Below, in pieces: positions 9,501 through 21,540 of a stretch of DNA of 64,000 nt (its first letter is position 1; each line of letters opens with the position of its first letter). The notes beneath the pieces are model-generated. The model was not told where the DNA came from and did not search any database. It worked only from the letters and a program-made list of their open reading frames with translations. Origin of the DNA: Paracamarosporium sp. OC-R06-R3 (Eukaryota > Ascomycota > Dothideomycetes > Pleosporales > Didymosphaeriaceae); NCBI GenBank assembly GCA_019828545.1, contig JACVRA010000120.1, positions 186,001 through 250,000 on the forward strand. The letters run 5' to 3'. A program made the translations under genes and the position numbers.

Positions 9501-12500
9501 TCCAGATCCATCCAACCTAAGCCATTCATCATCCTGTTCGTTCTGCCCATCAACAAATTTATACTCTTGTCGTGTAGTGTATTGTGCGATGAAGTCGGAT
9601 GCTGTGTTGATGTTTATCCCTTGTCGCTCGATGGCACCGAGACGTTGGTCGGTAGTTGGTATCACCGACCCCATCTCCAATGCGAAGGACCGGCCGAGTG
9701 AGATGTGACCATAAGCGCCTTCATCATCATACTCAGACAGATAAGTTTGAAGGAGTCCTTTGATATCAAGTGGAGCAATGTCCAGGACTCCCTTGACCCA
9801 TGCCACAGCCCGCTTATAAAGGCTGTTCAAGGTCTCTCTCCGAAAGGTGTAGTCATCTGACAGCTCAACAGCAATATTGGATTTCTCCGACGCATACGTG
9901 GACGTCCAGCCGTACTCATCGGTCTCGCCTTCTAGGCAGCTAGACCACATTATTGATAGAAGCTCTAATAAAGCAAACAAAGCGCTCTTTTGGCAAAGTG
10001 TGGAAGGCACATCGCGAATGATGATGTCTGCGCATGTAACCGCCGCCTGTTGAACTCGCGCAATCCGATGACAGCACCCTGAGAAGATGGACGCAAGTTG
10101 TTGCGATAGGTATGGTGTCGAGAAGGAGTGTAGTTTTCCGGATAGCGTTTTCGTTACGTATGTCCGGGTAGCAGCCGCCGCGATTGCGAGCATACAGTTC
10201 CCCACACTTCCACTACGTAGTTTCGGGTCGAGAAAATATGCAAGCGCTTTTGTACAATCACCAGCGCTGGCTCGTAGGTCCTCGACTAGGTAGGCAGTAT
10301 TCAAGAAAACGGCCTCCGAGTAACTCAAAGATCGGACATCAGACTCACACGACGGCAACAGTTTTGCGAGACGTCTCTTTTGCTCGACCACGTGCTCGGG
10401 CGATTTACCTCGTCGCAAGACCGTGTTCAACTCAATGTCGCTTTCCGCTAGGGATGCTCGTTCCTCAGTGATCAAGGGCTGACTGAAGCGTGCTAGCGTT
10501 CTGAGCTCACCCACGTGATCTTTGGCTAAGCTGGACGTAAGATCGAAGCCATGTATGACGATGTTGAACCAAGCATCTCTCTGTAGACTGAGAACATGAT
10601 CATCTAGTTGCGATGGGTCTGTAAGTCCGGCATTTCGCGAGAGTAGGAGAGCCAAAGGTGGGAGAAGTTGAGCAATTTCTTGTGCGGCCAATTCTGTTTC
10701 TCGATCTTGACGGTGATGTGTTTCCGGTGCGTCACCTTTACTCACGATGGTGTCGAGCAAATGGGTGAGGTATAGTTCAAAAGCATCTGATTCTGCATCG
10801 ATCTCTCGAGAAATATGGAGTCGCGCATTTTTGATCTGAGTAACGTTAGCAACTTGGGGTTTTCACATCTATAAGATCTTACCGCTTCAAGAATGAAACG
10901 ATCATCCTTGACAAGAGCATCATGACAAAGTTTTGAGTACAACTTGAGCAATGATCGGAACTCTCCAGGTCCGCTATGTATTCCGAGTAGCGCAGAATCG
11001 GTGACAATCTTGGCATCCACAACCTTACTAATCCACCCCACTTTTTGAACCAGCATGGAGAGTGCTAGAGCAGTGATCTTTTCGTCCTTGCTTTGCCTAG
11101 CCACAGAGACAATCGTTTCTATCACGGTGGTGTGTACGTGATTAGGCGCTTCAACGTCACTGGGTGTTAGTGAGATGGCGCTTCCCTCGTGTTGGTGGCT
11201 GTATAGACCAGCAGCTCGTGATGTCTTTCCATAGCCATTCGTTATGGTGGTTGCTGTAGAGTTTCGGTCACCCACGGGACCAGTATTGATAACGTTTCCT
11301 AGGCTATACAGGGTGGTAATGACAGCGTCTTGTGGGAGGAGACTAAGAACGGAAGCTAAGGACTTAGCAGCTACTGATGCAGTTTCCTGGTCGAAGCCAG
11401 CCTGGACGATGACACGCGGAAGGGAGCGTCCGAGGCTTGATGCAATAGCTGGCGAGAGTTTCGCTAATATGGCCATGGACTTCAGTACTGTAGAAGCTAG
11501 AGTAAGATCCGCCGCTTGGGCCGGGTCGTTCAAGGCGTTATCAAGCCAAGTCATGAGTAGATCGGAGTCGGCGATATCCTCATCGTACACTGCGCAACAC
11601 ACGCACGTTGTGATGACCTTGGCCTTGACCGCAGAAGCTTGACGTTGCTGCCAGGCAGATCCGACACGTTGTAGATAATCAAGATCATTATCTAGGCGAT
11701 CCATTTCTTCTACAGCAATGCGCGTTAGCCCTTCGGCGAGTGCATCAGTTGAAGTATTGCGTAGTATGTTGCTGTTGTTATGCGAAACCCAAAGCTCATC
11801 TAGAACATCGATCTCAAGATCCCGATGGGATACCTCAACAATGCCTGCAGCGCATGCGACTATCGCTTTAAGGAAAGAGTCGTGGAGGATCATAGCACCC
11901 AGTGGTCGTCCAACGGCGGCATAGTGTTTTGCGAACTGTTTCCAGTGTCTGAGACCGTGCTGATGAGAGCGTGCATTCCGCACGATTGACAGCGCTGTCT
12001 CGAAAGCGATCAGAAACTTTTCGGACAAGGCCGTTTGGATACTCTCTACGAATTGCAGTTGGTCGTATGCGCTCCAGAATCTGGAGTATTCTGCAGCAGC
12101 GTTCAAGAAGCCTAAGAGTGACATGCTCTGCGTCATGACACGTCCGAGCTCGCCATCGGCTGCAAAGTCAACCTCGTCATCGTTATCAAATTGTTCTGAC
12201 GATAACTGAACAGCTGCGGCGGACCACCCCTTCAAATACTGAGAGACGATTTCGAGGACGCGCGGTCGTAAACGGTCGTGCCGGACACCTAGAGCAAGGA
12301 TGGCAGAGGTGAGGCTTTGGGTAAGGGTTTCGTAGGGTGACGGGTCGATGTTACGCAGCCGAGGGGAGGGTGCCAGCCTTTGGGCAAATGACTCGGGCAA
12401 GTATGGCGCCAGGCGTTGTAGTAATTGTTCTGCGACGGCCGCAGACTCTACGAAGGGGGCGGCTTTGCAAAGCGCCAGCACGGCTTCGAGCTCTGGTAGT

Positions 12501-12755
12501 TTCTGCCACATATTAAAAACGGCCGTCTTTGGTGTCAGTCCATAGTAGTCGACGCACCATGGACACATTGGTCACATTTGAGATGGAGGCATTGTTGTCT
12601 CCAGAGGTGCCATTCTGCGCCGGCGAACTGCCGGGACATCTCTTGTACAGCCTCTGCAAATCATGGTTTGGCCCTGAGGAGGCAGGGGCTTGCGCGGATA
12701 GCTTCGCGAGCTTCTCGAGAGCATTGCTACGGATGGTGCGCCTTGGGACCACCAT
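6600..12755 (-). CDS. STT4: Phosphatidylinositol 4-kinase STT4 (PI4KIII alpha)
   Basis: Eight exons (minus): 12558-12755, 10883-12502, 9148-10835, 8728-9099, 8427-8682, 8174-8380, 7838-8125 and 6600-7790; 1939 aa, close to yeast Stt4 (1900). All seven introns are 45-55 nt and phases agree. The enzyme phosphorylates phosphatidylinositol to PI4P at the plasma membrane, supporting cell-wall integrity and actin organisation. The long N-terminal part is helical solenoid. The join at exon 3/4 gives LRHPDPFYGKQE, typical of the family. The C-terminal PI3/PI4-kinase domain (about residues 1640-1939) carries VGDDCRQD, the catalytic-loop motif KDRHNGNIM and the metal-binding HIDFGFCFD, and ends NGIPF. 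It is divergent from PRE10 with a 690-bp shared upstream region. Start at 12755 precedes the basic stretch RRTIRSNALEKLAKLSA seen in fungal orthologues. Confidence 0.95.
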
Positions 12756-13442
12756 GTCAGCTTTACAGCACTGAACTAAAGCATGGGAGAAACCTACGTC
12801 ATGTCGCTAGCGGCCGGGAAGCAAGAGCTCAGGCAGCACTGAGCACTGCTTGCTGCAAGGGAGGTTTGCGAGCAGCGGACGTGGATCTTGGTCGAGTGAC
12901 GAAAGATTCGAGTTACAGCGGTCGTGGCGCGTGACGTGTGGCGCAGGCGGTGAGCATATCCCGCAACTGATTCCAATCCCGCGATGCACTACCGTTCCTA
13001 AATATGAGCAGCCTTTTAGAGGCAGTGGGATCGTGTTTTCCTTAGGTGATCATGGTAAAACGACTATCATTGCCTCCACGAAGTCCTCAACAGGTATACT
13101 TGCGTTGGTTGCGGCGCGCACGTCAAAGTACTGCTATGTACACGGATCCTCCAGTGAATACGAATCACTCTCGGTAGAATAAGAAACAATGTCTGGGAAT
13201 GCAGAGTATCGACCGACACCTGTGTGGAATATGATTACCTGTGGCGCTGTATATCGCCAAGACAGACCCGCGCTTACCCAAACGAGAGCTCCAACGCGCA
13301 ACTCGCAACTGCCTGCTACGACGAACTCCATCAACACCACCAAGAGCGCCGTCTTTCCGCCTTACTCCCTCTGCCGTAGGCTTTTCGAAGCAACTAATCT
13401 GCTGCCGGATTCTGCACCCGCCCACCTCCCCTTGCAACAAAC
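12756..13442. promoter_or_regulatory. Divergent upstream region of STT4 and PRE10
   Basis: The 687 bp lie between the divergent ATGs of the kinase and proteasome genes, so both promoters must lie here. I see no clear TATA box or named operator. The 80 bp before the PRE10 ATG are C-rich, as is common near fungal transcription starts. Confidence 0.5.
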
Positions 13443-14533
13443 ATGGTGAGCCCCGGCCGCTCTGTCGTACCGTTCTGCCCGCTAACAGCTCCGATAGACG
13501 TCCATAGGCACAGGCTACGACCTGTCCAACTCTGTCTTCTCTCCCGATGGCCGCAATTTCCAAGTACGGTTCCGGCCCTCCTCTATGTACCCTTCACTTG
13601 CTCACAGCACCAGGTCGAGTACGCAGTCAAGGCGGTAGAGAACGGTGGCACAGCTATCGGCATACGGTGCAAGGATGGAATTGTGCTGGCTTTGGAGAAG
13701 CTTGTCACTAGCAAGTTGCTCAAATCGGGCGCAAACAAGCGGATAGCGACGGTCGACCGAAATATGGGCATCGTAAGCAACAACCGTCTGCTTTATCAAT
13801 AGGTGATGGCTCTTCTGGGGGTCTGACAAAACGTACCAGGTATCTTCAGGTCTGCTTCCCGACGGTCGGCACTTCGTATCCCGAGCACGCGACGAGGCGT
13901 CTTCCTGGCGCAACCTCTACAAGGCTCCGATCCCCACGTCCTCGCTTGCAGACCGCATGGGAAGCTATGTCCAGGCATACACTCTCTATTCTAGCGTACG
14001 GCCTTTCGGTGTAACCGCCATTATAGGAGGATGGGACTCAGAAGCCGAGTTGCCCGTAGATGGTCAAGTTGGGTCGGGACCAAGCGTTGGCTCAGGAGGC
14101 AAGAAAGAAGGTGCAAAGCAAGGCGGTCCATATCTATACATGATCGAGCCGAGCGGACTTTACTGGGTGAGATTGGAACAACTGCGCCATAAGATTATCT
14201 AGGCTAACACCAATCCAGGGCTATTATGGTGCAGCTACGGGCAAAGGGCGACAAATCGCAAAGTCTGAGCTAGAGAAGCTGAACCTCTCTGAGGGTGAAC
14301 TATCGCTTGAACAGGGAGTCAAGGAGGCTGCGCGCATCATCTATATTGCACATGACGACAACAAGGACAAGGAGTTCGAGCTGGAGATGACCTGGATAAG
14401 CTCTACAACTGGCCCCACCAAGGGCAAGCACGAGGAGGTGCCGAAAGAACTGAGGGAAGAGGCGGAACGGCTGGCGAAGAAGGCATTGGAGGGCGACGAT
14501 GAGGATGAGGAGGAAGAGAAAATGCAGGAATAG
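13443..14533 (+). CDS. PRE10: 20S proteasome subunit alpha, PRE10/PSMA3 type
   Basis: Five exons: 13443-13445, 13498-13563, 13614-13772, 13840-14166 and 14219-14533; 289 aa. The first coding exon is the ATG alone. Splicing gives [20 protein letters not shown] then [15 protein letters not shown], nearly identical to the N-terminus of yeast Pre10, the alpha-ring subunit that helps gate the 20S core. Further conserved blocks are [49 protein letters not shown] and [13 protein letters not shown]. Oddities are a Gly/Ser/Lys-rich insertion of about 20 residues before [12 protein letters not shown], and a highly acidic tail [12 protein letters not shown], as in other Pre10 proteins. It is divergent from STT4. 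Confidence 0.95.
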
Positions 14534-14838
14534 ACCGGTGGATCTATGCTATACCTTCGTGCCAGCGCAGCATAGATGGCGTTATAATGTAACGACCGAG
14601 ATACGAAAGCAAAAATAACAATCGATAGATTGTCTTCGCGCGCAACGACGACTGACATTTTATTGTCGCGTGGATCGCGTATCCTTTGAGGTGAGCGTCA
14701 ATGGAATGACGTCGGCCGTGATGTTCAGAGAGGTTTTCGCCCCACCAAACGTGGGTCAACTACACCTTCCAGATATGATAACGACCCTTCATGCCAAACT
14801 TTTGATCAAATCTTCTCTTAACTTCTACACCCCTCACT
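14534..14838. other. Intergenic, 305 bp
   Basis: Spacer between PRE10 and the histidine phosphatase gene (same strand). No gene seen. Confidence 0.4.
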
Positions 14839-15776
14839 ATGCCTCCGACGTTGTTGCTCATTCGCCACGCACAGGCCTTGCATAATGTTGCAAGTGATTG
14901 GTCTATTCACGATCCACCACTGTCTAAACTTGGCGAACAGCAATGCAAGGAGTTGCAAGAAAGCCTCAAGAACAGCAAGATTGGAAACGAAGTTGAGTTG
15001 ATAGTCGTCAGTGCGATGAGGCGAACGCTGCAAACTGCTAGCATAGGGTTGGAATGGTTGATCAAAGAGAAGGGAATCAAGGTGCTACCGGACGCTGGTT
15101 GGCAAGGTGAGCTTCACTGTATTTATGCTCTTGATTTTCTAGTTTGCAAAATCATGTTTGAGGCCCCAGAGATGTTTCCGTATGACCCACTTGCATGCGG
15201 CTTGACACTCTGACCAGTTCATCAACCCGCCTGAGCATGTCGCACTCACGTTCTACCACGCTAATGTCATCAGAGAATGCCGACAAGCCCTGCGATACAG
15301 GTTCACCTGTTAGCACCATGGTCAAAGAGTTCCCCGACTTTGACTTTTCGGTGGTAGACCCACTGTATCCTGACAAAACAACGAACCTTCCCTCAAATCC
15401 ATACGCGTTCACTCGCAAAGCCATACTTGCCCGCGGCCAAGCTTGTTTACAATCACTTTACTCTAGGCCCGAGAAAGTCATCGCTGTGGTATCGCACTCT
15501 GGCTTCTTGCGTGCAGCCGTCTGCAACAGGCGCTTCTTCAACGCGGACTGGCGGGTTTTCGATTACGATGAAAAGAAGATGAAAGACAGCAAAGAGAGGG
15601 GTGAGGGGTTGAACCAACAGAGTTTGTATTTGTTGAAGGAATGGAATGAGACGGAAGAAAAGGGAGGAGGCATGGGAAGGAGCGAGGCAGGATTCTTTGG
15701 ACCCGAAACTGCAGATTTTCCACCAGAAGTTGAAGAGGAAGAGACGAGAGAAGTTCCGACGCAACTCACAGCGTAA
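14839..15776 (+). CDS. Histidine phosphatase / phosphoglycerate-mutase-like protein
   Basis: Two exons, 14839-15106 and 15274-15776, with a 167-nt intron; 256 aa. The N-terminus MPPTLLLIRHAQALHN contains the RHG-type signature (here RHA), whose His forms the phosphohistidine. LSKLGEQQC, the AMRRTLQTA substrate-pocket Arg region and VVSHSGFLRA (second catalytic His) follow in order. The C-terminal 60 residues are charged and low-complexity. The family removes phosphate from small metabolites or proteins; no specific substrate can be assigned. The intron is placed to give GWQ-ENADKPCDTG; the intervening sequence includes an in-frame stop if read through. It is longer than most introns here, so a different acceptor is possible. 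Confidence 0.85.
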
Positions 15777-16621
15777 AAACGTTCATCAAGAGAGCCGTTT
15801 GAGATAAATAATACAGATACCCACAGTGCCAAAAGCATAGACACGCTCTGGCGGTCATTCGAATGCATGGGTATTGATTTGATACCGCAAAGGACTATGG
15901 AGAATGTATACGCACGTGACTCTGCGCATGAAAACGATAGACGTCATCTTAGTGTTTAGAAGCCCGAAGCTGACAACGCTATTCTGGTCTAGAAACCCCT
16001 GTTAGCTTTCATCTCGATTCATATGCACTATCGATTTTTAACTGTTGGGTCTTTTCGCCCCATCTTCCTCGCCCTCACTGAGATACATGAGCTCATGCTG
16101 GTATTTTAACAGTTTACTGTTCACATCAAACGCCACAGGAGCTTTAAGCTCATGTAGAAGTCTGCGGAAACACTCTCGGGCGTACCGCATGAAGCGATTC
16201 CGAGTTAATCCATCACTGAATCCTACAAGTTTGTGGCCCTAGCCAATGCTAACCCCTTACAGTAAATTCAGTTCGGCTCACATCGCCTAGAACCAACGCA
16301 GGGGCGTGTATGGCTTCTCACGCACGGAGACTGCCGACGCGATAGAGGATCCCAAGAGATACTAACGAGTTCTGGACTGGAATCACGGCATAAATGGCGA
16401 GCGGGTAAAGCGTGGTCGCGAAATAGGCCCCATTTCAATATGTACGAGATCCCAGTTTTCGCCCCGATACGTGGAGGAGGCTCAAGCCCTTACTTGAAGG
16501 CCTGCCCCTCTATATACCCGCGGACGTTCATCTCCTTCCTATTTCCGACCTGCCTCACACCTCGCGGTCTGCCTTGCGCTTTGTCTTGTGTTGCAGTTGT
16601 GCATACACGGACATGGTATAA
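15777..16621. other. Intergenic, 845 bp
   Basis: Contains the 3' region of the phosphatase gene and the promoter of the Cys-rich membrane protein. TATATA at about 16510-16515 and TATAAA just before the ATG are possible core elements. No gene seen. Confidence 0.4.
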
Positions 16622-17836
16622 ATGGCACCAATCTTTGCTTTGGTCGTTCTTTTCACGTTTCTTTCCTTGATTATCGGTGCGATTGGCGAAACGTGCTATT
16701 ATCCTGATGGCTCCACGGATTCTGGCCACTTCGCGTGCAGCTCAGGAGGAACCAGTGTTTGTTGCGCGGAAAATTTCCAATGTTTGAGTAATGGGCTCTG
16801 CAATGATTATCGATACGACAACTACGAGAGGGTACTGAGAGGTGGATGCACAGACAAGAACTGGGGTACTGGATGTCCACAGAGATGTACTTCTCTCTGG
16901 CCCCAAGGAGATGAAACAGTATTCGTTTGCAGTAATGGGAAATATTGCTGTGGCAGGACGAGAGAATGCTGCGATGAAAGTAATGCCGAATTCTACGACT
17001 TTGGGTCTCCTCAGGTTATTGCTACCGCTGGCAGGACTGTTGCGCAGGCGACGAGCGCTGAGGAGGACCAACCGCAATCGAGCAGCAAAGCGGATCAACA
17101 GCAATCAAAAGCATTATCGCAACCAACACAAGCACAAGAGCAGGACGAACCACAGAAAACGCAGAGCCAGCAGCAAAATGACTCTTCTTCAACGAAAGAA
17201 AATGCCTCAGCTACAAGAGAGTCAGATGAGCCAGGAGCCACAATCGAACCTGGCAACGCATCCAAGACAGGCAATGCAGCAAAGACGGATGCGACACAAG
17301 GGTCGCAGTCCGATGCGACCAAGACTGCACCACAAGATGCATCGCAATCCGATCCTTCCAACACCGCGTCCCCAGCCGCAGGCTCCGACCACGGCCCAAC
17401 TGCCACGAATACCATCAACAACTACATTACCACCCCGGCCTCTAACAATAACACCGTGGCCATAGCCGCCGGCGTGGGTGTCGGTGTCGGCGTCCTCCTT
17501 TTCCTCCTTGCGCTTGCCGGCTGCTGGTACATACGACGTAAGCGACGGGGTCCCAGCCTCCGTTCTAGAAGTATCTTCGAGATAGGCGAATCGTCGACGC
17601 CAGCTGTTGAGATAGCGGATAATGGTGATAGTGCTGTGGCTGCGGCTGAGGCTGCGGGTGGAGAGAAGAGAAGGAGGAACCCGTTTGGGAGAGGGAGTGG
17701 GCAGGTGTTTGAGCTGGATGGTGGAGTGAAGGGGGTTGAGTTGCCAGTTGGAAATGAGGTTAAAGAGGTACATGGGGAGAGTGCGGGTGCGAGTGGAATT
17801 GGCCTTGATAAGAAGTGGCCGAGTATGTTTAGGTAG
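16622..17836 (+). CDS. Secreted-type single-pass membrane protein with Cys-rich ectodomain
   Basis: Single exon, 404 aa. The order is: signal peptide (residues 1-23, FALVVLFTFLSLIIGAIGE); a compact ectodomain of about 105 residues with 14 Cys, including three CC pairs (SVCCAE, KYCCGR, RECCDES); a roughly 140-residue Gln/Ser/Thr-rich stalk; a transmembrane helix at about 278-303 (VAIAAGVGVGVGVLLFLLAL); and a basic stop-transfer RRKRRG with a cytoplasmic tail of about 95 residues. This architecture resembles fungal cell-surface sensors (WSC/Mid2-like), but the Cys pattern is not a clear WSC domain, so I do not name a family. A role as plasma-membrane sensor or wall-interacting receptor is inference. 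Confidence 0.75.
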   Translation: MAPIFALVVLFTFLSLIIGAIGETCYYPDGSTDSGHFACSSGGTSVCCAENFQCLSNGLCNDYRYDNYERVLRGGCTDKNWGTGCPQRCTSLWPQGDETVFVCSNGKYCCGRTRECCDESNAEFYDFGSPQVIATAGRTVAQATSAEEDQPQSSSKADQQQSKALSQPTQAQEQDEPQKTQSQQQNDSSSTKENASATRESDEPGATIEPGNASKTGNAAKTDATQGSQSDATKTAPQDASQSDPSNTASPAAGSDHGPTATNTINNYITTPASNNNTVAIAAGVGVGVGVLLFLLALAGCWYIRRKRRGPSLRSRSIFEIGESSTPAVEIADNGDSAVAAAEAAGGEKRRRNPFGRGSGQVFELDGGVKGVELPVGNEVKEVHGESAGASGIGLDKKWPSMFR

Positions 17837-18362
17837 TAATATATGGCATGTTGGCCTTGAGCATTTGCCTGCCCATGACATTAGGAACGGATGTTCCTGC
17901 TGTTTCCTTGTGTATATAGGCATACGCAACAACGAACTAGGTTCGGGAAAATAGCATGGAAATCCTTACTTCACAATTTACGATTATGTTTTGTGGTCAG
18001 GCTTATGACGATGCAGTCGGGTTATGCGCTCAAAGCTGGTGCTAATAGTACCGCGTCATCTTCAATGGATCAACCAGAACTATGAGCCTTGAAAATTTAA
18101 ACATTCCTAACACACATTGCGAACGTGCGAATATACTACACTGTCTCGTTCCAATATAATATCATCCCTGCAACAATCCCGAACGCCAGTGAAAATATCC
18201 CCGCTCGAATTGCGCACCAATTACATGGCTTTGGTCCACTCCTAACCTATTTGAGGACCGCCAGACTTGGAGAACCATGCTGATGATCATTCGATAGATG
18301 TTTCTGTCTCAAGTACCATTATCATCAACAATCGACCCTACCGCTACGAGAACGAAGATTGC
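17837..18362. other. Intergenic, 526 bp, convergent 3' ends
   Basis: Lies between two convergent genes; no coding signal seen. Confidence 0.4.
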
Positions 18363-18713
18363 CTAGCCCACCCGTGAGGTCCTACCACCACTATCCCTCT
18401 CGCAGCTCCTTTTCCATGACCTACCCCGCGCCTTATGCCCCTTCCTCTCATGCTCATCTCTCTTGTCCTTTCTCGGAAACCCTCTCTTCGCTCCTTCGCA
18501 CCCTGCTCGGCGACACAGGAAACCCGCACTCTTTTCATGAACCCTTCTTTGATGACGCCGGAGCTCGTGGATTCGCCTGAAGGTCTTGTTGCAGCCATTG
18601 AGGGTGCAGATCGAAGGGATGTTTGTGTGTGGTCTAGAGTTGCGAGTTAGTGGTGAAGTCAATTGGGAGAGATAGTGGTGAGGAATATTCAGGGTTTGTT
18701 TCAGGCAAACCAT
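18363..18713 (-). CDS. Small C2H2 zinc-finger protein
   Basis: A 116-codon ORF with two C2H2 fingers: CTLNGC followed 12 residues later by HQRRVH, and CRRAGC followed 15 residues later by HERKGH. The linker contains FRRIHELRRH, typical of fungal C2H2 regulators related to those annotated as 'C2H2 finger domain protein'. Such proteins bind DNA as transcription factors. The protein is short: fungal members usually have several hundred residues upstream. This may be a truncated gene, or upstream exons may be unrecognised in the AT-rich DNA to the right. The basic C-terminus ends SGGRTSRVG. Confidence 0.5.
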   Translation of the reverse strand: MVCLKQTLNIPHHYLSQLTSPLTRNSRPHTNIPSICTLNGCNKTFRRIHELRRHQRRVHEKSAGFLCRRAGCEGAKRGFPRKDKRDEHERKGHKARGRSWKRSCERDSGGRTSRVG

Positions 18714-21540
18714 GAGTAGCTAGGGTAGGTAAGCTTGAAATTAGAAAATGTTCGGTGCGAGGAAGTACATGACGGATTTCAATAACGGCTTCTATCGTGG
18801 AGTCTGTGGGGAGCTGCATGAGAGACTGGACATGCCAGGTACATGTCTGAAAACCATTTCCGAGAGAAGATAAAGATGAGAAAGAGAGAACAAACTATAC
18901 GTAGTGAAAAACATGAGAAAATACAGAAGTAGATACAATGATCATAAAGATAAACAAACCCGTAAGTAAATGAATTCGTGTTTTCGCTGTTTGGATTGAT
19001 TCTATTACGTATAGATGGGAGATGATACTTTCATGTTGTCTATTATCTTGTCAGCAGCACAGACAACATTATACCAAATGTTAATGCGCCAAGTAGGAAG
19101 ATGATTTAGGAGTAGAACAGACGAAAAAACTAAACGAATAGCAAAAATAGAAAGGAAAACCACGCTTTAAGCAGGATTACCTTGAGTTTAAAAATGTGAA
19201 TCATATGTATCTCTCGACCCATCCAGAATGATTAGCCTTTGTACCCTCCAATGCGCGTCTGGATGGATTATAATTACTGTTGAGTTTGAAAAGGGAGTGG
19301 ATCATCCTCACACGACGATTTAGACACCCATAAGTCATCGAGCATGTTAGGATTGATTCAGACAGCATTGGCAGGGATGGAGGATAGTTGAACATCGTGT
19401 TCAGAGTAAACATTACAGAGCGGCTGTAGAGAGCTTAGCGCTGTCTCTTAAACCTCAAATTAGGGTCTTAACATTGTCCAATTATAAGCGTTCGTATACG
19501 CAACAAAGCTATACTGAAAAGATCCATTATAATACCCATCGGAAAAGCCTTCGGCGTTAGATACGTTAGATGTGCCGTTCAAGCCATACCAGATTGAGTT
19601 CCAGGATTCGTCTAAAGTAATTTCGGAGTTTTCAAACTCCAAGTTCATCTCAAGTAGTCAGAATTCAGTTGGATTCATAGTGGTTATTGGCGCGCTGGGA
19701 CTAGGTAGTTAAGAAAAGCACAAGTCAAGGACCAAGTTAGAGAAGTGTGATAACGACTATATAATCCATAGCAGTGTAATGACTCTAGTCATAGGTGGTA
19801 AGACGAATAGAAAGCCCTAATTTGCCCTTCCAGTATACCTTAGGCAGCCGTTGCCCTTCAAGGCTAAACTTGAACAGTGCAGCCAAACTATTAGCAGGCA
19901 TTGTTGCTGAGAGCGTAGCTATCCGCGTAACTACTCAACTACCAATTACTCTATGCTCGGAGTATCGCTTCTATCTCACCCTTCAGCCAAGCTGCAGTAG
20001 ATACTAGCTAGATGGGTTTTTGTTCAATACAAACACATAGTAGAATGTTAACAGGTCATAAATATTGCGGCTAGTGCATCGCTTTTATCTAATAGTACTT
20101 AAGCCTGTGTTGGTTCTGCTGCATCGACGCTCTTGTTCGTTGCGCCTTCCATTATTGATTTCCATAATACATGAGTCCTCATGCATTGAAACCACTCAAC
20201 CATGAAGACGTTATAGAATGACGCATCGCATCGGTGATCCCATGATCTACAAACACGGCACAGTTTCAGGAATTTTACTCGGCAACCGAAAGAGCTGTTC
20301 CTTGGTTTGATCTACTTCACCACAGCAATCTGCCCCATGTGTGGAGAAAACATTTGCTTCTCATGTGGCATCCTTCCATATCTTTTGGAGGAAGATCGTC
20401 ATCGTGGATCTTCAACCCCGCCCTTGCCACGTTTTTGTGTCGATCTCCAGAAAACCTAGCTTCCCCACCGATACCCACAATCACCGTCAGATTTACATCA
20501 AGGAAGCTTCGACTTTTAATTATGTCAAGTCATCAAATGTTCAGACGTGTAAGGGATCTCGGAATCCCTGGGCACGATCTCTCTGCTACGGCTTCCAGCC
20601 GCGAGGATATGGAAAAAAAAACCAGTTGATCATGATATGGCGTATGATGCGCTATGCTGCTGCGTCCTTCCGAAACTAGATGTTTCTTTTAGACAATGGC
20701 GTGCAGGTACGGCCCCTGGCGGAAGAAATGCGCAATCATCTCGGAAAGCATCGCGGAGTATGTCCTAATCAAGGTAACGAACTGCAGCCGATGAAGCTCA
20801 CCTGTACTGTGGCAAGCCACCAGGCCTAGGACTGGTGGTAGTTTCTAATCTAGTTTGGCTTGGCAGACTGCATACAGTTTTGCAATATCCACATTAACCG
20901 GCAGGTCGGCCAATGAGAGCAGTGTCGAGACCACCGCAACCAAATTTCTGTCCCAGGTCTTCTCCAGATATTCGGCTGCCGTCCCAGAGAGAAGAAATTG
21001 AGTGGCTGCAAACCACCCACAGGCTGGGACCATGGTTCACTTAAGCAAGGGGTATTGCTCTGCATCAAGCAGGAGAAATATCGCCACAACGTGGTTGAAG
21101 ACGCCACTCGGCTACTTCCGAATGTTGGAATTTAAGAGATATTTAGAACATTGACAAAAGCTTTGACATCAAGGATAAGTCGGTGTGGTTGAAGCATTGT
21201 TGTAAAGTTCGTGCGCCATCATTCGACGACAGTCTGAAGCATCGACCAATTCGATACCCTAAACTCTCTGGATGAAATTCATGCGATGTGTGTAGTGTGT
21301 CGGTTTGTATCGCCATCTGATTGATACATCACACTCCAACAAAAAGATGCCTGCGAACTGCACCAGAAGAGCAGGTGATGAGTCAGACTCGATATCTCCT
21401 ATGTCGTTCTTCATTTCAAATCTGTACACCATCACGGAAACAGAAGTCAAATCTGTCTCATCATCCCACTCGCTCTCTCAGAGATTAAGTGTAAGTAACC
21501 CACACTAAAAGACGGGTATCGAGCCACTTACCATCAATAG
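18714..21540. other. AT-rich intergenic region, 2.8 kb, no supported gene
   Basis: The base composition drops sharply from about 18720 to 20350. Short peptides with protein-like composition occur on the minus strand around 19460-19648 (Asn/Tyr-rich) and 20845-21107 (for example SLADLPVNVDIAKLYAVCQA), but none has an intact start, splice context or recognisable domain. These could be remnants of decayed genes. Confidence 0.4.

Noticed and set aside
20339..20679. Two overlapping plus-strand frames of about 100 codons
   Set aside because: Overlapping frames of similar length in DNA without splice logic or domain; most likely chance.
20845..21107. Minus-strand peptide with SLADLPVNVDIAKLYAVCQA
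   Set aside because: Protein-like, but no start context, no partner exon and no family; possibly a gene remnant, not enough to call.
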